This document shows, one piece after another, positions 1-11,898 of a stretch of 64,000 nt of DNA. The DNA comes from Sinohyriopsis cumingii (Eukaryota; Mollusca; Bivalvia; Unionida; Unionidae). Below the pieces are notes generated by a model that saw only the letters and a program-made list of their open reading frames with translations, was not told where the DNA came from and searched no databases. The position numbers were made by a program, and so were the translations under genes. The number at the start of each line of letters is the position of its first letter. Positions within the stretch are counted from its first letter, which is position 1. The stretch covers positions 24,400,590 to 24,464,589 of the forward strand of contig CM068842.1 in the NCBI GenBank assembly GCA_028554795.2. The letters are read 5' to 3'.

Positions 1-279
1 TTTGTAATTTAACGTAATTTAAAAACACGACTCCACTCAAATTATACCTAAAACAACAATAAATTATTCCATCGGTTTAAGAGTGATAACTTTTTTCATG
101 ATGTCTTTTTTTTTACTTCTGTTTTGCTTTCATTTCTTCTTGTCTGGGAGTGGAGGATGGCCTCAGCAAGGATGCTGCATCCTCGCTAGGTATTGCAGCA
201 GACGGAGTTTCAAACACTTATCATATGTCTTTTACTTTCTCCATTTAAGTGTATATGCCTGTCTTGGCTGCCTTTGGTT

Positions 280-1900
280 AGTTACGACTCTAGGTTTTGT
301 AACAGAAAGAAAGCGACACCAACACCTTAAGTAAAATCAACAAGCAATTCTTTCTCCACAATACAAAGTGACAATTCAGGAGTGATTATTGTGACTTAAA
401 TCCCAAATAATCATATATGTCCTATCACAAGTCCTAAAATATAGAATGTTCCGAATGAATTCCAGTGGTCTTGAATATCACGATATAACACAATGCTGCA
501 ATCCGCAATGTCTTTGAACGAGTTTTCAGTAATCCGATGTAGTGTGTGTAAATCCGAAAAGTGAATGAGCTGTATTAATCCATAAGCGAATGAGCACTTT
601 ACTAATTCAAATTAATATTTCAAATAAATAATTCATCTCGAATTATATATGAACACAACTGTAAATTCTGATGTTACGACTCAAGGTCTTTAAGTGTGTG
701 TGTGCGTGTGTGATTTAGATTTTTAACGTAGCTTTAACAGTTTCAGTCATATCGCTACAATGTCTGCAATGTGGCAGCTTATATTGATGTCTAGCACTTG
801 GACATCATGTGGTAGACATGTAGCATAAAGTCTCCCACATTATCCTGACACCATGTTGACCAGTACTAACATTAACATCTTATTGCTGAGCGCCAAGCGA
901 GGTAGCTGATAGTACAAATTTTAAAAGTCTTTGATCTGACTCTGGTGGGTTCGAACCACAAGGTCTTTAACCGAGTAAGAGAAAGAAGCGAAACAGACAA
1001 GATTATTACAATTAGCAAACAAAATTCTAAGTTACAAAGCGAAGAATTTAGTGAAATAAATCCCATATAATTATAAATGTTCTATCAAATATCTTAAAGT
1101 TTATAATTTTCTGAATTAATTCCAATATTTAATGTCTTGAATATGTCGATGTACCAACAGTCTTAATGTATAACAGTTACATCATCCAGATTGTTTTGGA
1201 ATGAATTCACAATAATCTCCAAATAGTTCAGTTTAAATAGCTAACAACCCTCAACCAAGACAATAGTCAGGTAGGCCAGAACTCTTCCTTCAATCACGGA
1301 TAAGAAGTAAAAGCACACAATATAAGTTAAATGTAGATAACAATTTAGTCTTTTATTTTGCTTCTGACATGGCTGAAAGAAATGCAAGCCTAACCAGAGA
1401 ATATTTTTTTTACAGTTGTGATCACCATTATCAAAGTCAGAAAAAACGGGACAAATGTTGTTGTTGAGTTCAGAGGAAAGGTCGAAAGACTATCTGAAAG
1501 AAGTACTGTTACGGTGGTAAGAAACTTAAACCAGGTAACAAGAAAGAGCGATAACCAACACGTTTCGTATAATTTAAAATATTAATGTGTTTTCCTATAA
1601 TACAAAGTGAAGGAATTGAAAATAACTTACATTTGTTAATGATTTCCTATAAATTCTAAACTTTCTATAAATTCCAATAGTTCAAAGTAATCCAAATACG
1701 TTCGAAGGTATTCCGAATGATAGCTGTAGTGTCATGATGTAGCAACACTATACAAGAATCAATGTTTTAAATCCAAATGTCCTTTAAATACATTCACAGT
1801 AAATTCAACAGACCTATAAATCTAAATGCCCTTGAATTCCATGCATATTAACCCAAATAGTCTTTAAATGTTTCACAGTCAATCCATATCGCTATTATAT
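280..1900. repeat. Degenerate ~0.6-kb direct repeats (three diverged units)
   Basis: Three stretches (about 280-600, 950-1240 and 1510-1900) share the same order of short words: an AGAAAG-rich segment, then ACAAAGTGA or ACAAAGCGA, then AAATCCCA, then TGAATTAATTCCA-like text. They look like old copies of one sequence in direct orientation. No coding potential is seen in 1-2600 apart from this. The assignment rests on reading by eye and is weak. Confidence 0.3.
694..915 (-). repeat. Dispersed repeat family 1, copy 1 (SINE-like, CA-rich tail)
   Basis: Read on the - strand this begins GTACTATCAGCTACCTCGC, continues through TGGTGTCAGGATAATGTG, and ends TTAAAAATCTAAATCACAC followed by a CA-rich tail. 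Copies at 22731-22996 and 35292-35529 share the whole order of blocks. The microsatellite tail on a roughly 230-bp body suggests a SINE or similar retroposon. I recall very similar text as abundant in bivalve genomes; this was not searched. A GGTTCGAACC word just outside (948-957) resembles a tRNA B box but is missing from the other copies. Confidence 0.6.
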
Positions 1901-2030
1901 ATCCAAAAGATTCCTTGAATGAATGTTACAGCAATGCAATTCCAACGAATGGTTATATTAAATAAAAGAACATATCACCTCACCATCTCTTCCAAGACCA
2001 CGAGTAATTACTAGAATAAATGAATCCGCA

Positions 2031-2430
2031 CAATAATTCACATATTTAATAAACTAATCGCAGTAGCTGGAATGGAAAGCAAAGCTTTGAATGATTCATG
2101 TGGTATTTCGAAATATTGATTGCAGTAATTGAAATCAGTTGTTCCAGTTTTAGCCAACTAGGTCAGACTCACCCCTTTAACCAGTACCAACGCTCTTGTT
2201 GGATCCCTTTGAACCGTTGCAGGATATCGACTTTGGAATGTTATGAATGTAAATAATTCACATATTTACTAAACTAAACGTAGTAGCTGGAATGGAAATT
2301 GCAGTAATTGAAATAAGTTGTTCCAGTTTTAGCCAACTAGGTTAGACTCACTCTTTTAACCAGTACCAACGTTCCTTGTTGGATCCCTTTTGAACCGTTG
2401 CAAGACATCGACTTTGGAATGTTATGAATG
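2031..2430. repeat. Direct duplication, about 180-220 bp unit
   Basis: Positions 2031-2249 and 2252-2430 are near-identical tandem copies sharing AATTCACATATTTA, AGTAGCTGGAATGGA, GTTGTTCCAGTTTTAGCCAA and GACTTTGGAATGTTATGAATG in the same order. The first copy holds about 50 extra bases (about 2080-2118). High identity implies a fairly recent local duplication. No coding function is seen. Confidence 0.8.
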
Positions 2431-2742
2431 AAATCGAACTACGCGCTATACATGACTCCTCTCTAAAGATGCAAGCAACGAAGTTACAATATTGTCATTT
2501 AAAATGTCATTAACTAAATGATCCTTACTAAAGTCCTTAATATGAAAATAATATACATGATATAGATATACATAAAAGTCAATACTCTCATCTTAAAGAC
2601 AAAATTTTAAAAAATGGTATAATGACTTGCGTGACCATCATTTACCTCTATTGACTTATCTGGAGACGAAACGCATTAAAGCTCTCTTGCAAGAAAAAAT
2701 AGCGGATATCTGGGTAACTCATTACCGTCTGACTCAAGTTTC

Positions 2743-3066
2743 ATGTTTAACCCTAATGCAACCCTAAAGATGTTCATTACGGAGAAGAGTCATCGTTCAG
2801 GAACCTATTGGGAAGCTGTCAATGTTCTCTACGATCACAGTGTGGAATATTCTGATTCTTGTGGAGTATCTCCTGCGGAAGAAGACGTTACAGATTTAAT
2901 GAAAAGAAATGCTGTATCGACTAAATGCAATAATGTGAAATTCTGTGAACCAGATTCCATGGTGTGTGGACAATATTGTGATTATTTTCTTCATCAACGC
3001 ATCTTTGATTTCCCTAAGAACACACTGGTCAACAGTGAAATCATTACTGACTTGAAAAGGCCCTAA
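2743..3066 (+). CDS. Unrecognised 107-codon ORF, probably a gene fragment
   Basis: An open frame of 107 codons with protein-like composition, containing several Cys and acidic residues (for example CGVSPAEEDVTDLM). I do not recognise it. Just upstream, another frame (about 2634-2765) is also open and protein-like (it contains TKRIKALLQEKIADIW) and runs into this one with a frame change, which suggests one decayed gene read in two frames. Its last 40 codons overlap sequence weakly similar to the inverted right flank of the neighbouring element, so it may be part of that mobile unit. No signal peptide or membrane segment is evident. Function unknown. Confidence 0.3.
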   Translation: MFNPNATLKMFITEKSHRSGTYWEAVNVLYDHSVEYSDSCGVSPAEEDVTDLMKRNAVSTKCNNVKFCEPDSMVCGQYCDYFLHQRIFDFPKNTLVNSEIITDLKRP

Positions 3067-3073
3067 TCTGTAG

Positions 3074-3131
3074 TATTTTGGTGTGCCGAACACGAATATA
3101 ACCGTGAAAAATTTGTATTGGCTCTCGTTTT
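3074..3131 (+). repeat. Left inverted repeat of the 562-aa element
   Basis: Contains GTGCCGAACACGAATATAAC and, 14 bases later, ATTGGCTCTCGTTTT. The reverse complement of 5302-5362 reads GTGCTGAACACGAATATGAC, the same 14-base spacing, then ATTGGCTCTAGTTTT. Confidence 0.7.
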
Positions 3132-3256
3132 GAAGATATTCATATACCTCATTTTCTATGTTTCACTGTGTAAATTCCTCCAGTAGGACTGCAGCAACAT
3201 CCGGAATAATGATGTAACATTGCATAATACCATCATGCTCACATCATCCACAGTTG

Positions 3257-3279
3257 ATTGCATCATTTTCTGATGCAAT
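3257..3279. other. Perfect 9-bp stem hairpin upstream of the 562-aa gene
   Basis: ATTGCATCA (3257-3265) and TGATGCAAT (3271-3279) form a perfect stem with a five-base loop, just before the duplicated promoter module. It may be a protein-binding palindrome or chance. Confidence 0.4.
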
Positions 3280-3282
3280 GCA

Positions 3283-3403
3283 ATACTAATGCCATGCGGC
3301 TGCTGAAGTAAGTTGACGTCAGCAGTGTACTATACATGTGTAGGCCTATTATACTAATGCCAGGCGGCTGCTGAAGCTGACGTAAGCAGTGTACTATATA
3401 AAG
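3283..3403 (+). promoter_or_regulatory. Duplicated promoter module with CRE and TATA box
   Basis: A roughly 52-bp module occurs twice, at 3283-3335 and 3351-3402. Each copy reads ATACTAATGCCA(T/G)GCGGCTGCTGAAG, a CRE-like word, then AGCAGTGTACTATA. Copy 1 has a perfect CRE, TGACGTCA (3314-3321); copy 2 has TGACGTAA (3378-3385). Copy 2 ends in CTATATAAAG (3394-3403), a good TATA box about 115 bp before the ATG at 3517. A start of transcription near 3421-3430 is inferred, leaving a roughly 90-nt leader. The arrangement suggests the element carries its own RNA polymerase II promoter. Confidence 0.6.
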
Positions 3404-3516
3404 CCCAATCAGATAGGTTCAGCATTTAAAATATTTTAGACGTTGTGCGAGACAGTTCAAGCTACTGTTACATAAAACTTATTATTTTATCCATTTACGT
3501 ACAATAAAGAACAGTA

Positions 3517-5205
3517 ATGCCTCGAAAGTGTGTTAATACCGCGGACAATTTTTGTTATATTTGTGGGGAAGTGACATTTGCCAACCAGAAGAAAAGTATC
3601 AATTCTCAAGTGAAGAAGGCATATCATCTTTACTTCGGATGCAAGGTTGGTGACCAAGACAAGCCTTGGGCTCCGCATATATGCTGTGCTACATGTACAA
3701 CACAGCTTTCACAGTGGTTGAATTGCAAAAGGTCATCAATGCCGTTTGCAGTCCCAATGGTGTGGAGAGAGCCAAGCAACCACCTAAATGACTGTTACTT
3801 CTGCTTGGTTCCTCCTCTTTCCGGCGGAATAACGAAGCGAAAGAAGTCGAGAATAGTCTACCCAAACATTCCGTCTGCATTGAGACCAGTTCCACATGGT
3901 GAGGGACTTCCTATTCCAGAACCTCCAGCAGAATATTCTCTTGATTCATCTGACGAAGACAAAGGTGAGTCGACCTGTTCTTCTCCTGGTCCATCAGCAT
4001 GCAGTGATCCAGATTTTCACTGTGGTGCATCATCAACCCCACACAGAATAACACAGGAAGAACTAAATGACCTGATTCGTGATTTGGACTTATCAAAGAA
4101 CAAGGCAGAATTGCTAGGATCAAGACTCCAACAATGGAATCTTCTAGAAGAAGATGTCACAATTACTGCATATCGAAAGCGCCACCAGCAATTGGAGCCT
4201 TTCTTCAGAAAGGAAAGTAATCTGATATTCTGTTCCGATATTGAGGGCCTCATGAATGCTTTAAAAATCACTCATGACCCACAAGAATGGAGACTATTTG
4301 TGGACTCTTCGAAACTGAGTCTCAAGGCTGTGCTTTTGCACAATGGAAACATTCTTCCATCTATTCCAGTAGCGTATGCTGTCCACATGAAAGAGACATA
4401 CGATAACTTAAGGCAGCTACTGAATTCCATTGAGTATAACAAGTACAGCTGGCACCTCTGTGGTGATTTGAAGGTAGTTGCCCTTTTAATGGGACTGCAG
4501 CAAGGATATATAAAATACATGTGTTTCTTATGCGAGTGGGATAGCCGAGCAAGGGAAATGCACTACATGAGGAAGGAATGGACTCACAGGCAGAATGTAG
4601 CCATTGGAGAGAAGAATATCCAACACCCAGCTCTGGTTGAGGCTCAGAAAATCTTGCTACCACCCCTTCACATCAAACTAGGTTTGATGAAGAACTTCGT
4701 GAAAGCCATTGACCGGACTTTGCCAGCATTCCGATACCTGCATGAAAAATTCCCTCGACTCAGCGAAGCAAAGATTAAAGAGGGAGTTTTTGTGGGTCCT
4801 CAGATTCGAGAGCTTTTCAAAGATGACCGGTTCAACAACTTGCTGGAAGGTGACGCGAAACAAGCATGGAATGCTTTTCGCCTAGTTTCTACAAACTTCC
4901 TCGGAAATGTTAGGGCAGAAAACTATAAGGAACTAGTAGAAGACATGTTGATGAAGTATAAGAAACTTGGCTGCAATATGTCTCTAAAGATTCACTTCCT
5001 TCATTCCCATTTGGATTTCTTTCCTAGCAACTGTGGTATTGTTAGTGATGAACACGGCGAATGTTTTCATCAAGATATCGCAACAATGGAACAAAGATAC
5101 CAGGGAAAATGGTCCACTACAATGCTGGCTGACTACTGCTGGACACTCCTCAGAGATGCTCCCGAACAGCTGTACAAGAGACAGGCGAAGAAATCTAAGA
5201 TGTAG
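3517..5205 (+). CDS. 562-aa zinc-finger, probable transposase-like protein of unnamed family
   Basis: An intact, intronless ORF. The N-terminus is cysteine-rich, with CxxC pairs at 13-16, 57-60 and 93-96 and further Cys at 5, 42, 56 and 70; the 13-16/57-60 spacing resembles a ZAD-type zinc domain (inference). Residues 140-175 are a Ser/Asp-rich linker. The C-terminal 350 residues hold the conserved-looking blocks LFVDSS (D263), CGDLK (D317), CFLC (336-339) followed by EWDSR, LHIKLGLMKNFVKAI (384-398), and a tail with FHQDI and ERYQGKW-like text (here EQRYQGKW, 525-532). D263, D317 and a later Glu could form an RNase-H-like DDE centre, which is unproven. I recall close relatives as uncharacterised multi-copy proteins in hydra, insects and molluscs. 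They usually have Arg where this copy has C516 in the SDEHGE-C-FHQD stretch. The start is the first ATG after the TATA promoter and leads straight into the cysteine domain. Its function in the host is unknown. Confidence 0.85.
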   Translation: MPRKCVNTADNFCYICGEVTFANQKKSINSQVKKAYHLYFGCKVGDQDKPWAPHICCATCTTQLSQWLNCKRSSMPFAVPMVWREPSNHLNDCYFCLVPPLSGGITKRKKSRIVYPNIPSALRPVPHGEGLPIPEPPAEYSLDSSDEDKGESTCSSPGPSACSDPDFHCGASSTPHRITQEELNDLIRDLDLSKNKAELLGSRLQQWNLLEEDVTITAYRKRHQQLEPFFRKESNLIFCSDIEGLMNALKITHDPQEWRLFVDSSKLSLKAVLLHNGNILPSIPVAYAVHMKETYDNLRQLLNSIEYNKYSWHLCGDLKVVALLMGLQQGYIKYMCFLCEWDSRAREMHYMRKEWTHRQNVAIGEKNIQHPALVEAQKILLPPLHIKLGLMKNFVKAIDRTLPAFRYLHEKFPRLSEAKIKEGVFVGPQIRELFKDDRFNNLLEGDAKQAWNAFRLVSTNFLGNVRAENYKELVEDMLMKYKKLGCNMSLKIHFLHSHLDFFPSNCGIVSDEHGECFHQDIATMEQRYQGKWSTTMLADYCWTLLRDAPEQLYKRQAKKSKM

Positions 5206-5301
5206 TCAATGACTTGATTTTTTATAGGTAGGCTATTACAGTTGACCTTTTACTATTGGAATGCATTTCGTTATGTAAACATTAATTTCTTGCAGATTAC
5301 A

Positions 5302-5362
5302 AAAAAACTAGAGCCAATTTTGCAATTTGACTGTCATATTCGTGTTCAGCACATAAAAATTG
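5302..5362 (-). repeat. Right inverted repeat of the 562-aa element
   Basis: The inverse partner of 3074-3131. It starts about 95 bp after the stop codon, so part of the repeat may be transcribed as the 3' untranslated region. Confidence 0.7.
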
Positions 5363-5965
5363 ATAAGAATTGACTAATTTTTTTTCAGTAACATGACTTT
5401 TGTAAAAATTTGTTGTCCAGTGACATCTACAAGTCGAACGGCACTTTTTAGAGCCACCTATATGTCAAAAAAAGAAGAAATATTAATCGTATTTGCTAAC
5501 ACAATTTGTGTTTGTACGTTTGTGTTTGTGTTTGTAAATGTTCTCGTCTTTTCGCACACAAAAGCAAAATAAAACCTAGAATGTCTTTATGCTTTCTCTT
5601 GTGGATGTATCTATGACAAGGTATAGTAGTATCTACAAACACTTCATACCCTGTATTTGATGGTATGTTTATGTGCATAGTGTGCGTGTATCAATACTCC
5701 AACCCTTTTCATTCGATAGTAATGGTGTGCTTGCATAGTAATCAAAAAATGGGTGCTGGATTGTAATAAAAACGTTGGTGCTGGATAGTATATATGGTAT
5801 GCTGGATTATGATCAAACATCGGGCGACGGATACTATATATAGTGTACTGAATTGTAACTAAAAATTCGGGTGCTTTGTAGTATGGATCGTAATCAAAAA
5901 GTAGTAGATGAATTGTAGGGTACGTGTTGGATTGTAAGTTAAAAAAAATGTATTCAACATTACCG

Positions 5966-5966
<1 letters not shown>

Positions 5967-6040
<74 letters not shown>
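5967..6040. repeat. (TA)n microsatellite
   Basis: About 37 uninterrupted TA dinucleotides. The tyrosine/isoleucine-rich open frames across it are artefacts of the repeat. Confidence 0.97.
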
Positions 6041-6044
<4 letters not shown>

Positions 6045-6219
6045 CATAATGATTAAATAACGTAAGAATGTTAACTTTCATCGTCCATTTAGTAATTAAA
6101 TAATTTTAAAGCATCTCATTCACTTTTGTGCAAAATTTAACTAGTTTATTGTATTGATAAGTAATAAAATTATTAACACTGAAATAATTCGTTAAATCAG
6201 GTCTTATGCAGTAAATTTG

Positions 6220-6283
6220 TGTCTCTCTTTTCTCTCTTTCTTTCTTTCACGTACACACACACAAACACACACACACACACTAC
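6220..6283. repeat. CT-rich run followed by (CA)n microsatellite
   Basis: A TCTCTTTCTTTC-type pyrimidine run leads into an ACACAC run with two interruptions (about 6252-6281). Confidence 0.85.
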
Positions 6284-6348
6284 ATATATGCAAATGTTGA
6301 TGTGACTTTGGTGGTCTGTGTAGTGGTGATGTGCCATTAGTCTTTTGT

Positions 6349-6596
6349 TGTTGTTGTTGTGAGGTTTAACGCCATTTTTCAGCACACGATAGGCTATACA
6401 TGGCGGCCAGTATTAATGGTGGAGGAAGATCCCGGGAAAACCCCGGAAAGAACCACCGACCCTCGAGAAGCTACTGGCAAGCTTTCTCACATACCCACAT
6501 TGGCTGAATCTTAGACTCGAACCGCCGCAGACAGAGGTGAGATGGCAGTGATCCGTAACGAAGAGCGCTTTAGACCACTCGGCCACTCGGGGCCCC
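6349..6596 (-). mobile_element. tRNA-derived SINE, full length, with perfect 15-bp target duplication
   Basis: On the - strand the head reads GGCCCCGAGTGGCCGAGTGG, containing a perfect A box (TGGCCGAGTGG). It is followed by a B-box match (GGTTCGAGTCT), a tRNA-unrelated body (AAGCTTGCCAGTAGCTTCTC, then GTATAGCCTATCGTGTGC) and an (AAC)n tail. The head resembles a Leu/Ser-class tRNA. Direct repeats CCATTAGTCTTTTGT at 6334-6348 and 6597-6611 are identical over 15 bp, marking a clean and relatively young insertion. Related copies lie at 18044-18191 and 43760-43998. Confidence 0.93.
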
Positions 6597-6611
6597 CCAT
6601 TAGTCTTTTGT

Positions 6612-7039
6612 AAGATCACAATAACAAAAGAATATGTCTGTATTTGAAATTACACTATGAATTCAAGTTTCTATTTCTTAAAATTGTTTTTTTTTATGAG
6701 CACTTTGTATATCAAGTGTATAGAATTTATTCTGAATACATGAAATTCAAGCCCCAATGAAACTATGGGCACAGCCATAATACAATCAATTTTTCTCAGA
6801 TCTCAAAGCACATATGAATAAAAAAGCAGCATGATATAGTTCACTACTTGACCTTCGTTCACAAGTAGCAGTTTCTTTTTTTTTTAAACAACAACAGAAA
6901 ATAACATTCTAGAAGGTTTCTAAGTTTTGAAGAAAAACAACGTAGTTATAATGGGAAGTCTATTACTAAAATTATAGTATAAAATATAGTAAACAATATG
7001 CAGACCCGGCAATTTATTGGTAATTTCCTAAGGTCTGGA
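6612..7039. other. Spacer, nothing recognised
   Basis: AT-rich sequence with poly-A/T runs; no ORF, RNA gene or repeat was recognised. Confidence 0.5.
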
Positions 7040-9332
7040 CTTCGAGTGAGATAAACATGTTTACATCCTCGATATCCAAATAATTTCACTGGTGCTTGTT
7101 TAATTTCTTAGAAAAATTGCATACTGGATCATTTACACCATTTTTGTTTTCTTGAATCAATTCTGCACCAACCCGAACATCACTTGTATCAACAGACATT
7201 TCAAATGAATGACTGATATTTGGAACTGAAAGAACTTACTCTTAAGCATGGGTTTAACTTATCAAAAGCCCCCGGACATTTTTTCAGGCCAATTTAACTT
7301 TGTTTTCTTACTCAATAAATTTGTCAGGGGTTCAGAAATTATGGAAAAAAATTGGAGATAATGTCAAACGGTATCTAGCCACACCCCAAAATCTCATCTG
7401 TTGCTTTTTACTGATAGGTACATGGAATTCAGAGATAGCCTTGACCTTAGAAACTATAGGTTTAACTTGTACATGTCCCACAATATGGCCCAGAAATGTA
7501 ACACAAGAATGGTAAAGTTCACTTTTGGATAAATTAGTTGTTAAATTTTCATTAGTGAGTATATCAAATAATTTCTGAATTGCCTCTAAGCGATATTTCC
7601 ATGTGTCTTTATAGGTGATGACATCACCAACATTGCATCACAATTATCTAGAGCAGATGTAATCATGTTCATTAAACATTGAAAAGTACAAGACGAACTT
7701 TTCATCTCAAACGGCATCATTTTATATTGACAAAGTCCATCTGGAGTCACTACTGCCGAAATTTTCTTTGCCCTTTCCGCCAGTGGAAATTGTCAGAAGT
7801 CTTTCAAAAGGTCAAATTTGGTGACATATTTTGCATTTCCAATTTTATCAATGCAGTCATCTATTCTCGGCAATGAAAATGTACCTGTTTGGTTAACACT
7901 GTTAACCTTTCTATATAATCTCTGCACGTGCGCATTCGCAAAGTATTATCTGGTTTCGATACAAGTATACATGGTGAACTCGAATCAGTTTTACTTAGTT
8001 TAGGAAGCCATTCTCTAGCAAATGCGGTATATCTTTCTTTCCCCCCAAACGTTTCTGTTTGCGAGGATTCATCCTGTACGGATGTTGTTTCACAGGTGTG
8101 GTCTCGACAATTTCAAGGTCATGGTAGATCTTCTTTGTTCGTGTAGGAACATCTGGAATCCAGCGCTCATATTCAAACAATAGCTGTTTTAGTTATTCAT
8201 TTGTTGCTGCTGAAGATGTGAAAGATTCTGGACCAGAATATTCATAATTTCTGAATTCCGAAGACTGGTTATACCAGAGTCACAACAGTCCGATTGCATT
8301 CCATCGCTTAAATCCTCGCTGTGTGGGACGTGTACAACTAACTTGATTGCATGATTAACCTGGCTATCTCTATCAAAATACTGGTACTCCTTTACAATAT
8401 TTACATCCCAGGAGCGTAACAAGATCCAAAGTATTTACAAATGTCACTTTTACTTTTGGTATATTAAAGGGATGCAAGATCTTGTGATAAGTCTTATTGA
8501 ACCCTAAATCACCAGACAAAGGTGTTTCATTGGCTAAAGTAGAATTTCCTGTATATACGATTTTGGAATTCACAGTTTAATAGTTAACCGACCATTCGGC
8601 ACCAGCAGGCACCTCAGTGATCTACATTTTCTAACCAATAACCCTATTTTTAACAACAACAAAAACAAACAGTTACTTCTGTGACTTCAGTTTCTCTAAT
8701 AACCCTTTGAAACAAACAGGAGATTTCAGAATCTTGTTCCTGCTCGAAGACAATTGTTTTCGTTTGTCTTACTGATTAGAATAAAGAGAACGATTAGTTA
8801 AAAGAGGGTCACTTTGATCAATACCCGTCGATAGATCCAGACGAGAAATAAGAATGACCACATAAACAACCTGACCAATACATGTGTCAGCTAAAGGAAT
8901 AATTTCCTGATTAACATCATTCTTAAGAGCTTTCTTCGACATAACTCTAGTAATTGCACAACCTGTGTATAACTCAGGGATTTCTTTTCAACAGGATCGA
9001 CTTTTTGTTTTTATCCAAACAAGGCTTGTTATTTACAAGTGAATTAACCACAACCTTATCTACAGCCAGGTGATTGCCAAGTAATAAATGAATACCTCAA
9101 TGGGTAAAGAAATTAATGTTCCGACTGTCACGGATCCTGAGGCTATGTCTGATGGCAACTTTACACAATGAAGAGGAATATTAACGAAGCCGAACTCTGC
9201 TCGCTGAATAAGAACACTCTCATTAGTAGATGACTTCTCAGAAAAAGGCAACGTACCTGATAAGAAAAGACTCTGAGAATCTCCTATGTCCCCTAAAATT
9301 TTAATTGGGATAGGATTGGAAGAATCACTCAT
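7040..9332 (-). pseudogene. Eroded Ty3/gypsy-type retrotransposon pol
   Basis: Reading the - strand from high to low coordinates there are three pieces. First is an aspartic-protease-like stretch (about 9060-9332), where the expected DTG/DTGA active-site motif reads DIGD. Second is a linker with leucine-zipper-like text (8189-8573). Third is a reverse-transcriptase region (about 7290-8180) with recognisable blocks such as TTPVKQHPYRMNP, a VGDVITYKDTW block in the position of the YxDD active-site motif, and FLGHIVGHVQVKP. An RNase-H-like start follows at about 7040-7260. Frameshifts and stops break the frame many times, and the catalytic YIDD-type motif is not intact. LTRs and integrase were not found. 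It is a dead copy. Confidence 0.8.
9060..9332 (-). pseudogene. Aspartic protease-like piece of the gypsy element
   Basis: A 90-codon open frame with KILGDIGDSQSLFLSGTLPF near its start, the layout of a retroelement protease N-terminus. The catalytic D-T/S-G triad is replaced by D-I-G, so it should be inactive even if translated. This is the longest unbroken stretch of the remnant. Confidence 0.6.
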
Positions 9333-11398
<2,066 letters not shown>

Positions 11399-11880
11399 CC
11401 CCAGAATAACTTGGACTTTCTGAACATACAAGTGTAGCTCTCCAGTTTTTTCTTTTTGTTGCGCAATACTGGTGTAGGTTCCTTGATTATTGCTTTTTCC
11501 CCGGCGATATAAAATCACCAAATGGTAGTGCGGGTTCTGATCCTTTTTGGCGTACAATATACCATTTGAATCCGCTTGGGCTGATTGAGTAGATTTTGTT
11601 TAGGCACTCTGGGTTCTGTACTTTGATTGCTATCATGACTGCAGATACTCCCTTCACTCCAGAAATGATCCTTCATTGGTCTATATTCTGCTTGTGTTGA
11701 AATATTTCTCTAGTTCCCTTACTTCTCTATTTGCTCGTTCAGTCGCCATCTTTTCTCGTGCGTTTCGTGCTGCTTGCGGAAATTGTTCCATATTATATAT
11801 GTTCGGTAGATTTTCTACTCGTGTTGATGATGTTTGTATCTGTTTGATTCTTAACTCGTAAGTGAGGTATCAGTAAGTTA
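11399..11880 (-). pseudogene. Coding-like frames, broken, downstream of H3-tail ORF
   Basis: Two protein-like stretches lie on the - strand in different frames. About 11735-11875 encodes a charged, helix-prone segment (MEQFPQAARNAREKMATE, then REVRELEKYF). About 11468-11660 encodes a second segment with SGVKGVSAVMIAIKVQNPE, then SPSGFKWYIVRQKGSEPALP. Neither is in frame with the other or with the ATG at 11949. The pattern is that of one decayed gene or mobile element; family not recognised. Confidence 0.35.
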
Positions 11881-11898
11881 TCTTGCATAGTTTCTGCT

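Larger units (their letters stand above)
3023..5422 (+). mobile_element. Putative DNA transposon with inverted terminal repeats around a 562-aa gene
   Basis: The intact 562-codon gene is flanked by inverted repeats. The clearest pair is 3074-3131 and 5302-5362, roughly 55 bp, mostly matching, with equal internal spacing. Weaker similarity continues outward to CACTGGTCAACA (3023-3034) and its inverse TGTTGTCCAGTG (5411-5422). Outer limits and target duplication could not be fixed. The gene has no introns and its own TATA-type promoter. The protein belongs, from memory, to a family occurring in many copies in hydra, arthropod and mollusc genomes. Taken together this is a DNA transposon or a recently transposed gene; superfamily not assigned. 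Confidence 0.6.

Noticed and set aside
948-957. GGTTCGAACC, a possible tRNA B box
   Set aside because: No tRNA cloverleaf, A box or anticodon arm could be formed; also seen alone near 29711.
5644-6081. Open frames rich in Tyr-Ile across the (TA)n tract
   Set aside because: Produced by the dinucleotide repeat.
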